Of a DNA stretch of 64,000 nt, positions 48,401 through 60,400 are shown piece after piece. The DNA is from Baylisascaris procyonis (taxonomy: Eukaryota > Nematoda > Chromadorea > Rhabditida > Ascarididae): the NCBI GenBank assembly GCA_037389465.1, contig JAZARR010000171.1:248001-312000 (forward strand), written 5' to 3'. The notes below the pieces were generated by a model. It was not told where the DNA came from and ran no database searches. It saw nothing but the letters and a program-made list of their open reading frames with translations. Positions within the stretch are counted from its first letter, which is position 1, and each line of letters begins with the position of its first letter. The position numbers and the translations under genes were made by a program.

Positions 48401-51400
48401 CTTTATCGTGTCTAAAACCATTGCTAGAAAACAACACATTCCAGAAGTAAAACAACTGTGAGCTTCTTCAATCATAGATGATCGGCACTGTAAGGTCCAA
48501 GTCTCTCATGTCTTATAACAGCAAAATTAGAAATTCGGACACAAAACAATCCAGTGCAATTTGTGCCAACAGATAAATCAAACAAAAGTTTCAGCTGTTT
48601 GCAACTTTCGTGAATCCAGTGACAAGTAGATGACATATGAAAAAACATATCAGTTTCTTTCGCCCTACCCAAACATATTTATTTCAGATTGATTTGAGAG
48701 TGCGTAGCACAGACAGACTTGTATTTTATTTCAAATTTATTTGAGAGTACCCAGCACAGACAGACTTTCAGGGTGCCCACAGGGATGGGGAAGAATTGGA
48801 GGTCGCTGTTATTGCATTGGACTCTCCGCGCAGCCAAAGACAACGCCACGACCAACAACCCCGTCGATGACTTCTGCAGTATCCTCGACGACAACCGCCG
48901 ATATCTCATCACCTAGCACAGAAGAGGCATCAACTACGGGAGAAAGAGCAACCGTATCCACTCCTGCAGACGATACCACAATTGAGACGAGTACGGTAGC
49001 GTCAGTGAGCACGAGCTCCGTATTGCCAAGTGCCGAACAAATAACTACTCCATCTGATCTTCCAACTCCTGGTAAGAATCCACAATTTTGCTTCCCTGCA
49101 CTCACTTGTCAAGCATTTGATCTATTCTGAGCGAAAGAATTCCATTATGCGGCACAATTTGTAGCCTCGATTGCTACTTATCTATCACTCCTAAGGCCCT
49201 TACAAGCAGGAAAGATGCGCTGAAGAGGAGCAAAACTGAACACCATCCGGAATTTTCGCTGTAACCAAGAAATTCCGCCCTCTGGTTTTTCCGCATTCCG
49301 ATCCACCAAGATACGCATAAACATATGCGCATATCTTCACATATTCATGCCGAAACCAAGGCGCATGGACAACGTGAGAACACGTACAGATATGCAAAAC
49401 ACAAAGCATTTGCCCAAACATGCGCGCATATACATGCGTACACAAATGCATTTGCTGCATATGTGCCCACAAAAAGCGCATAAAGACAGACCGACACATA
49501 CGAAACCAGCCGGCGCAAACAGAAGGTTCACTTGAGTCTAATACGTTCATGAAAAGTTGTAAAAAAACTCCATTCGTAGGAAAGGAAAGAAGGTTTTAGT
49601 TGTATTGAAGCTATGCATTGTTTCCTGTTACATCACCTTTACGTAATGATAACACAACTTCATTTTCAGATTGTCCACCTTTGTTTAAAAAAATCGGTTC
49701 ATTCTGCGCATGTGGAGTGGGTGTACCGCCAATGCCGTTATCAGAGGAATCTGAAGGTATGAACATAACACGCTGCAGAAGTTGCCTATGATGCATCCGT
49801 AGGACCATGCTTGAAACGCTTCCGATTTATGAAAGTTGTTTTTTTTGGGAGTGGTTGAAAAATTGCACAACACAAATTTAAATGATTACAACTCACCGCC
49901 TTCCCAAGAAATGTGAGGCAGTGCATTGCTAATTCACAGCACATATGATGAAAAAACGACTGCGTGGAGCACTTCGATAACTGAGAGCGTATTACCTCAA
50001 AGACGCAATAGGCAGCTATCATCTCTTGTGTATGTATGATCACATCTCAAAATCCAGATAAAAAAAACAGCACTTTTTGCACATCATGGAAATAGTACAT
50101 AATTATAGCGGTTATTAATCTATCTTACTAGATGTTCGGCTGCTGACGATTGATTAGAGTTAAATATAGGTTTCTCTCATAGCAGGACTCAGTGTAATGG
50201 CGCTTTTTCCGAATCTGCGTCACCGATTAACGTTGGACATTTTGCAGATACTGGCGATTGAACACTGCTTCGCCATTACTCAATAATGCTAAGCACATGT
50301 GATTTTCAGAGTGCCCGCTAGGATGGACCAGACTTGGTCCTCAGTGCCTCTGCATTGGATTTCCGCTCCCAGAGACAACGACAACCGCACGATCAACTGC
50401 AGCGTTGACCACATCCACGGCATCTTCCACGACTTCTGCAGATGCATCATCGTCGAGCACGCAAGAGGCATCAACTACTCAAGAACCAAAAACTACATCT
50501 ACTGGTACAGGGAAGATCACAGCCGCGGTTAGCACGACAGAAACAGCGAGCACAAGCGAGCAACCAGCGAGCACAGCATCTTCGACGACTTCCGGAGATC
50601 CGTCATCATCTAGCGCGCAAGAGACATCAACTGCTCAAGAATCCCCAAGCACACCTACTATGACAGAGGACACCACAGTTGTAAAGAGCACGACAGGACC
50701 AACGAGCATGACTTCGACAGCCGCACGATCAACGACAACGTTGAGCACTCCCACAGCATCTTCGACGAATTCCGAAGATACGTCATCATCTAGCACCAAA
50801 GACACACCAACAGTTTCAGAAAAGGCAACCCCGTCTACAGCAGCCAGCGATGCTACGACCTCAACGGATATGACATCATCAGCCACCATAAGCGATCTAA
50901 TATTCAGTACGGAACAAACAACGACTCCATATTCTCCTACTCCCGGTAGGAAACCACGCTGATAGCCGCCAGCGTATGTGAAGCTAGCAGAAAGGCGACA
51001 TTGTTCCCATATATGCTACTTTGCGCATAAGGGAATGCCTAAGATATCATTTCAAATTTGGAAATCACTCTGAAGACGTCATAGAGGTAAGAGAGGCGAA
51101 GAAGCGGAACGGATTCGGCAAGGAATCCTACCGTATGTTCCGCACGTTACTTCGGCGAAATTTTATTGCCCTATTTTTCCCAAGATTCGCATTTTTTTCA
51201 CGGTCGAAAATATTTTATAGAGAGGTTTCGTATTCTTCCGTGTTTGCTGTTGGTCAGATTGATCCTTGCTTATATAGGACATAATTACTATCGTGCCAAA
51301 GCTCTCAACGAACGCATTTTCAGAATGTCCGCCATTATTTAAAAAAGTCGGCACTCTCTGCGTATGTCTCGTCTTTGGATCTTCAATGCCAGTACCAGAT

Positions 51401-54400
51401 GGTCCTGAAGGTATGAATCTGAAGATATTTCAAGTAACTTCTATCACTTACTAGTTGTGGAATTTATGGGTCGTCGAGCGAAGGCTTTCAGCTGTTGAAA
51501 GTACATGAGAGCACCTCAGTTTCGTAATGATGATTCAGAATTTTCACCGCTCAAAACTTTTCTTGACAAAGTGCCATGACTTGAATTTCGTGAAGATGCG
51601 ATGAGCACCCAATAGTATGTGCCATTCATGGTAGTTTTCTTACTCGTGTAATAAAGAAAATAAATATGAACCATTACCCCAGGTTAGTCTACATTGTCGA
51701 ATGGTTTTCTCCGATACCGAAGCAAGTGCTCCGCTCCGACTTTGTTAAAGACTACCTAAGGAGTGAAGTTTTCAGGATGCCCCAGAGGATGGACAAAAAT
51801 GTTCGGTCGCTGCGTTTGCATGGGAACAACGGCCGAAGTGCCGGCAACCTCACTTTCTACAACAGCGTCGACCACTCCCACAACATTTTCCTCTACTTCT
51901 GCAGATGCGCCATCATCGAGCACGCAAGAGGCATCAACTACTCAAGAATCACCAGCGATATCTACTACTACAGACGACACTACAGATGTAGTGAGTACGA
52001 CAGCGCCAGTGAGCACGAGTTCCGCATTGGCAAGCACCGAACAAAAAACAACTGCATCTGATCTTCCAAATCCTGGTAAGAATCCACAGTTGTGATTGCT
52101 TGCTGCGTTTATCAAGCATTTGGTTCACGCTGAACGAAGGCATTCTATTCTGAGGCGCAATTCATAGCTTCAATTGCTTCATTACATATCTACCTTACAA
52201 GCAGGAGAGATGAGCTGAAGAGGAGCAAAACTCAATATCACCCGGAGTTTGTCACTGTCATCAAAAAATCCGGTCATCGTCGTTTTTCTGGATCGGGATA
52301 AAGCGAGACACGCATAGACACATATGATATCAGCACACATTCGTACCAACATCAAGGCCCATGTGCAGACTGAGACACATGCATATAAGCGAACACATGA
52401 GCATATGTGTGCACACACATGAGCTCATGATACATATACATACATGCACACGCGTACTCCAGTGCCCAAACCTTGTAAAAGTTCATTATAGGCAGCTAAA
52501 GCGGAATCGTTCGCCTCCTGAGCAATATGGGCTACAGCAAAATGATACCCGATGGGTGCCTCACACTGTCATTCACGACGACTGAGTCGTTTATACCAAA
52601 ATCTGTGAAAATCATTTGGTGGACCCATGCAGGCACTACCCCAGGGAAAGATCAGTTCTCTGCCCAGTGTGATTGTGATCAGGTCAACTAAAAAACGATC
52701 ACCACTCATAGGCCGATGCTACTGATCTTGTGGGAGCCGCAAGGCATGACATTTTAAGAATTGTTCGACAATACGCAGACTGCCAGCACAAGTGTCTCCA
52801 TACGGCTGTGAGGCAAACTGGCGACTGCGACCTACGCAAGCGCCTCAAACGTCTCGAAATCGCTCCTTCCCATAATAACGCTTCGCCTCACGCCTCACAT
52901 ATGTAGACATCTATTTTCACAATTTTATAGAATGCTCTTTAGTGATATTTTGCAATTGTGCTAAGATTTAATAGTTTTTCACACATTCAAGTACTCGTGC
53001 TCTTCGCCAAACTAACGTCACACTGGCAGTTGCCTGAAAATGTTTCAGAGGAAGTACACGAGAGACTGTTGCCGGTGATATGCAATCAAGAGAAAATTTC
53101 TCAAATTGCAATTTTTTCGCAATGAGAAAGGTTTCTTATATTATGTCGAACAATACATTTGGTGCAGGACGACAACAACAACTTCATTTTCAGATTGTCC
53201 GCCTTTGTTTAAAAAAATCGGTTCATTCTGCGCATGTGGAGTGGGTGTACCGCCAATGCCGTTATCAGAGGAATCTGAAGGTATGAACATATAAAAACAC
53301 GCTGTAGAAGTTGCCTACAATACATCTTAAAGATCATCCTTGAAACTCTTTCGATTTATGAAAACGTTTTTTTTTGGGAGTGGTTGAAAAATTCCGCAAA
53401 CAAGTTTGAATACACAGTTATAGCGGTTATTAATCTATCTTACCTATCTTAGATGTTCGGTTGCTGACGATTGATTAGAGTTAAATACAGGTTTCTGTCA
53501 TAGTAGGACTCAGTGGAATGGCGTCTTGTTTCGAATCTGCGTCACCGATTACCGTTGGACCACCTTAGAGATATTGACGAGTGAAACTTTTTCGCCAATA
53601 TTTAATGATGCTAAGCGCACGTGATTTTCAGAGTGCCCGCTAGGATGGACCAGACTCGGTCCTCAGTGTCTGTGCATTGGATTCGTGCTCCCAGAGACAT
53701 CAACAACCGCACGATCAACTGCAGCGTTGAACACTTCCACAGCATCTTCGACGACTTCCGAAGATACATCATCATCTAGCACGCAAGAGGCATCAACTGC
53801 GCGAGAACCGCCTGCTTCATCTGCTGCTACAGATGGCAACACAGCTGTGGTCAGCACGACAGGACCAGCAAGCACAAGCTCCGTATTGTCAAGCACCGAA
53901 CAGAAAACGACGCCACCTGACCCTCAAACTCCTGGTAAGAATCGACAGTTATGATTGCTTGCTGAGTTTATCAAGCATTTGGTCTATGCTGAACGAAAGC
54001 ATTTCATTATACGGCATAATCGGTGGCGTCGATTGGTTCATTGCATATTCATCAATCGCTCTCAAGGACCTACAACACGAGAGATACATTGAAGAGGAGC
54101 AAAACTCAAGATCACTCAGTGTTCGTAGCTGTAACCAAGAAGTAGCCGACATAAACAGCCGCTACTCCCGATCCCGTCGCCGCTCCCTCCTTGACGTCCA
54201 CCAGAGCTCAGTGGTTTGGAAGAATCTGGATTGATATAGGAGGAGAGAAGTTTGAGAAGCGCGATGTGGGATTTCTTCGTGATAGAAGACAAGAGAGACA
54301 AAAAACGGCCCGGTGCAATATTTGCGGATGAATGTAAGCTTTCAGCTCTTCATCGACTCATGGCATGATAGGCCATTTGAAAGCCGACCATGGTGATCGT

Positions 54401-57400
54401 CCAGAATTGGATAAGCTATGTGTTCTATGACTTACTGAAGAATTTTTTAATGTGTTCTATGACTTAATGAAGAATTTTTTCAGTCTATGACCGCAGGATT
54501 TGCGCTTCTATCATCCCTCACAGAGATGATGAAAGGCAGTGGGGCGGGTGCGGGGACGACCGCGAGAGGAGGACTTTTTGCATCAAGTCCCCCTCGGGAG
54601 CCGGGAGATCTTTTGATCGCAGGTGCCTCAGCAGCGTGAAGTTCATGATTCATTTGACATCGGAGGCCCTTCAGGGGCAGGGGGTGGCGGTGGACCCCGA
54701 ACAATGGATGATACGTTATAGTGAATAATCCGTTTTATGTAACCTGTAAAGAACACAGCAACCACATTTTTGAAAGAGCAGTCGCGCAGCTGGAACACCA
54801 GCAATAGCCTATCTCATGCTATATCAAACAATGCCTTCTGTGCATGAAGCAGCCAACAACTTTATTTTCAGACTGTCCGCCTCCGTTTGAAAAAGTCGGT
54901 TCGTTCTGTGCATGCGGACCACGTGTACCTCTGATGCCGCTTTCAGAAGGATCTGAAGGTATGAACATTAAAAAAAAGCTGTAGAAATTTTCTGTCATGC
55001 ATTCTAATGATGAATCTTAAAATGCCTTAAGCCTAGAGAGTGACTTTTTTATTTGGGAATACTTGAAAGTTTCCATAATAAAAACTACTTCCTTACAACT
55101 CATCACTTCCCAAAGATATCTAAGGCGGTTATGTTGGCAACTCAGAGAACGTACGACGAAAAAGGAATGACTGCGAGGAGCGCTATGATAACTGAGAGCC
55201 CGTTTATTCAAAGATGCAATAAGCAGTCATCGTGTCTTGTGTATGATCACATCTCAAAGTTCTGCTACAAAGTAGCACACTGTTTACATCACGAAAACAG
55301 TAGACAAGTCTTGTCCTTGTTGATCTATATTGCTAGATGTCCGGTTGCTGACGCGTCATTAGAGTTGAATTGAGGTTCCTGTTACAGTATGACTTAGCAG
55401 AATGGCGTCATTTGCCAAACCTGCACAGTGCAAATAGAAAAGTGGTCTTTACCTTTTGCAGATGGTTCTTGTCCGTTCACGTTTGAAGAAATGAAACACA
55501 AAGTAGCTTCCTAGGTCACCGATTATTGTTGAACGGCCTTAGAGATATTGACGACTGAAGGTCGTTCCGCCATTATCAAACAATACTAAGCGCATGTGAT
55601 TTTCAGAGTGCCCGCCAGGATGGACCACAATCGGTCATCAGTGTCTGTGCATTGGATTCGTGCTCCCAGAGACAACGACAACCGCACGATCAACTGCAGC
55701 GTTGACCACATCCACAGCATCTTCGACGACTTCTGCAGATGCATCATCGTCGAGCACGCAAGAACCATCAACTACTCAAGAACCACTAAATACATCTACT
55801 GGTACAGAGAAGACCACAGCTGCGGTTAGCACTACAGAACCAGCGAGCACAAGCGAGCGACCAGCGAGCACAGCATCTTCGACGCCTTCCCGAGATGCGT
55901 CACCATCTAGCACGGAAGACACATCAACAGTTTCAGAAAAGGCAACCCCGTCTACAGCAGCCAGCGATGCTACGACCTCAACGGATAGGACATCATCAGC
56001 CACCACAAGCGATCTAATATTCAGTACGGAACAAACAACGACTCCATATTCTCCTACTCCCGGTAGGAAACCACGCTGATAGCCGCCAGCGTATCTGAAG
56101 CTAGCATAAAGAAGACATTGTTTCCGCACATGCTACTCTGCACATGAGCGAACGCCTAAAATATCACTTCAAATTTAGAAGACACTCTGAAGGCGTCATA
56201 GACATAACAGAGGCGAAGAAGTGGAACGGATTCGGTAAGGAATCCTACCGTATGTTCCGCACCTTACTTCTGCAAAGTTTTATTGCCCCATTTTTCCCAA
56301 GATCCGGGTTTTTTTTTCACCGTCGATAATATTTTATAGAAAAGTTTCGTATTCTTCCGTGTTTGCTGTTGGGCAGAATGATCTTTGCTTATATACAACA
56401 CAATCACTATTGTGCCAAAGCTCTCATCGAAAGCATTTTCAGAATGTCCGCCATTATTTAAAAAAATCGGCACCCTCTGCGTATGTCTCGTCTTTGGATC
56501 TTCAATGCCATTACCGGATGGTCCTGAAGGTATGAATTTGAAGATATTTCAAGTAACTTCTATCATTCACGAGTTGTGGAATTTATGGGTCGTCGAGCGA
56601 AGGCTTTCAGCTGTTGAAAGTACATGAGAGCACCTCAGTTTCGTAATGATGATTCAGAATTTTCACCGCACAAAACTTTTCTTGACAAAGTGCCATGACT
56701 TGAATTTCGTGGAGATGCGATGAGCACCCAATAGTATGTGCCATTCATGGTAGAGTTTTCTTACTCGTGTAATAAAGAAAATAAATATGAACCATTACCC
56801 CAGGTTAGTCTACATTGTCGAATGGTTGTCTCCGATATCGAAGCAAGTGCTCCACTCCGACTTTGTTAAAGACTACCAAAGGAGTGAAGTTTTCAGGATG
56901 CCCCAGAGGATGGACAAAAATGTTCGGTCGCTGCGTTTGCATAGGAACAGCGGCGGAAGTGGCGACAACCTCGCCTTCTACAACAGCGTTGACCACTTCC
57001 ACAGCATCTTCAATGACTTCCGGAGATGCGTCATCACCTAGCACGCAAGAGGCGTCAACTACTAAAGAACCGCCAACTACGTCTACTGGTACAGAGGAAA
57101 CCACAACTGTGGTTAGCACGACAGAATCAGCGAGCACGAGCGAGCAACCAGCGAGCACAGCATCTTCGACGACTCCTCGAGATACATCATCACCTAGCAC
57201 GCAAGAGACATCAACTACGCAAGAGGCATCAACCGCTCAAGAATCCCCAAGGACACCTAGTACTACAGAGCACACCACATCTGCTACGAGCACGACAGGA
57301 CCAACGAGCATGACTTCGACAACCGCACGATCAACAACGCCGTTGAGCACTCCAACAGCGTCTTCGACGAGTTCCGAAGATACGTCATCATCTAGCACGC

Positions 57401-60400
57401 AAGAGACATCAACTGCTCAAGAATCTCCAAGTACATCTACTACAACAGAGGACACCACAGCTGCTACGAGCACGACAGAACCAACGAGCATGACTTCGAC
57501 AACCGCACGATCAACAACGCCGTTGAGCACTCCAACAACGTCTTCGACGAGTTCCGAAGATACGTCATCATCTAGCACGCAAGAGACATCAACTGCTCAA
57601 GAATCTCCAAGTACATCTACTACAACAGAGGACACGACAGCTGCGACGAGCACGACAGGACCAACGAGCACGACTCCAGTATTGCCAAGCACCGAACAAG
57701 AAACAACTGCACCCGATCTTTCAACTTCTGGTAGGAGTCCGTAGTTGTGCTTCCTTGCATGGATGCGGCTAGAATTGACCTGTGGCGTTTAGGAATATTT
57801 CATTTTTGCCGACTGCTATCCGATTGAAATTATTGCATTGGAAACTGGGAACTCACTCACTTTCATGCCCTTATAGCCTTGAGGGAAGTAAAATTTCTAT
57901 GTATGTCTCTATGCGTATGCATGCCGGTGTACGTGTGCATGCGAGCACCTGTATGTGTGTGCGCATACACGTAGGCGTATATATGTGTGCTCGTATACAC
58001 GCACATACATATGTACCACAATATGCACAGACGAGCATGCACACGCTCACAAACATGCACACGTGAACACGTGATCCAGATAGGCACGTGCCACGGATAT
58101 CAATGAAACGGGACAACGACAATTTGGAAGCATTTGTTTGTTTTAAATTTGAATGAAATCAGATCGAAAGTAGCTATCATTCTTCGATTTCTGTAGGTAT
58201 TTCCTCTCTGAGCACGCAAAAGCAAGAATTATTTCAGAATCGGTAACTGCATCCACTGCTGTTGGCGGTACTACAACGGTTGCGAGCACGACATCGTCAG
58301 AGGGAACAAGCCTTGTTCCATCAAGTACGGAGCTAACCTCCACAGTGCCCGAATCCTCCACTTTGGGAGAGGACACTGTAGATGTCACTGTCACCGAATA
58401 CGCTGGTAGCGGGATCTCTACGTCGCCGAACACGGAACAGACGACCAGTCTCCCCGCAGCAAGCTTAAAGACTACAGTGAAAACGGAGGAAGCTTTCGTT
58501 TTGGTATCAACGCATTTAACTCCTGGTCCTAATGTGCCAGCTGCAAGTACCACTAGAGTGAAGCCTGTGGTCACGACAACAGATGCTTCAACCTCGGCAG
58601 TCACCAGACGCCGCAGGAAAACGACTCCACATGGACATGGGAAACATTGTTTGTTACGAATTTTCTATCCGTGCATTCGTAATCGTTCACTTAAGGTTTT
58701 TGCTGCAGATGGCCTAGGATTCCTCTCTATCATCTCATATTGCCGTTCGCTTTCATGTGCCGCATTTTCAATAGCGAAGGACACGAAAGCATAACATTAA
58801 ACTGTTGCTGAAAGCGTCATAACCTTTACGGCGCTTGGCATAAAGCGATAGCATATTCGAAACATTATAGGCGGAACGTATAACTTTGTCTATCAAGGAA
58901 GAGAATAAACTTGCTTAAGCAAAACTTGAGATCTTATTTTCATATGTTCTATTTGCAGCATGTCCGAAATCGTTTACCAGAGTTGGTTCGGCTTGCTATT
59001 TAATGGTTAGTTTCATCAACTCTCATTATGCAGAGCATCGCCATCTTCTGCTCGAATCGCTGTCAAGTAATACCATTAAAAAGCGGAAAATATTCTTTTA
59101 GTTGAATACTCGCAGCTAGATTTCGAAACTGCAGTATGTCAGTTGGTGGTGCAAACAATAAACTGGCATCTTCCTCCGCTCTTTCCTCTCAAAGATCCTC
59201 AAAAATTGACTTGGTGCATCCCACCGTACAGTGTTGCCTAAGTCATTCAGGTCATCATTTCTTGACCTCTATGTTTAAAGTCGATTGCTTCCTATGGTTT
59301 TGTGGTTGAACTGTTGATAGCAATGCCTCATCATAAGAGCAGAATTCACAGGAAACGTTGTGTTAAACTCTTAGTTCATAGCGTTGAAAAGTTTTGATCA
59401 GTAATGCGGAGAAGAATTTATTCATCAAAACTCAATGTTATGAGGTTTTCATTAGTACACATGCGTTTTCTTTTATTAACAGCAACAGCTGTTCATAGGA
59501 GCTTTTACTGTTCATAGCTACAGTAATTTTACAGTAATTTTTAGCGTTGTTGAACGCTAAAAATTACTATAGCTGTGCTTTGTAGATAGGAGTGGAAATT
59601 TTCAGCGTATATAACCGCTGAGAACCTATCAACGAGAATATACCAACTGATCCCTCACGGAATCATTTTCGCGAGGCGCAGTGCAACCACTGCGTTGATT
59701 AGTAAAGCCTCAGTAGCTTCTGTACAAATAACGCAACGCAGTGATCGAAACGTTGAATGAATATAAGGGTTCATAGTTCTATTTTCAATTTGAGTTGAAT
59801 GAACAGAGTGCGTTAGATATTGCAGAGTGCGCTAGATATTTCGTAGTGCGCTAGATATTGCATATTATTATAGAAGACGATTATCGAGTCGCTTCACATA
59901 AATGAAAAGAAACATATTGCTTTTCGCACAGTTGATATTAGCATCATTTGAAGATCGTCATCGGTTTTATGCGTTATCCTAACTTGATCATTTAGGGTTG
60001 GGGACGATATCCGTACAGTGCGGCTGAGGGGACGTGCAAGCAATATGGGGCTTCCGTAGTCTGGTTCGAATCTCGAGAAGAAATGCAAAAGGTTAACGGT
60101 AATGCTTCAGCTGTGATCATATTGCTGTATGACATCAGTAGGGTCCAGCGTATTAAAACGCCGAAAATCTGTCTGTCAGCCTAATCTGGATGATAACCGA
60201 AAAGCCTGTGGATTTCTAAAAGCTTTCTTCTGATTGCTGTGTCAGTCGATAATGGTCTCGTAAGCATTGAATTTGTAACCGACCGCCACACTGCTAGAAT
60301 TTCTAGCATCGTATGTAGCATAACGCCCTTGCTAGTGACTAGTAGTTATCGGTTAGTGAGCCTTTATAAGTGGCCACTGAATTTGCGTTCAGGACGAACA

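Noticed and set aside
56805..57200. Long open frames on the minus strand opposite the B exons (also at 48809-49105, 50635-50889, 53663-53896, 55776-56129, 58143-58604)
   Set aside because: They are Val/Ala/Asp-rich mirror frames of Ser/Thr-rich coding repeats; the plus frame has signal peptide, splice phase and lectin continuity.
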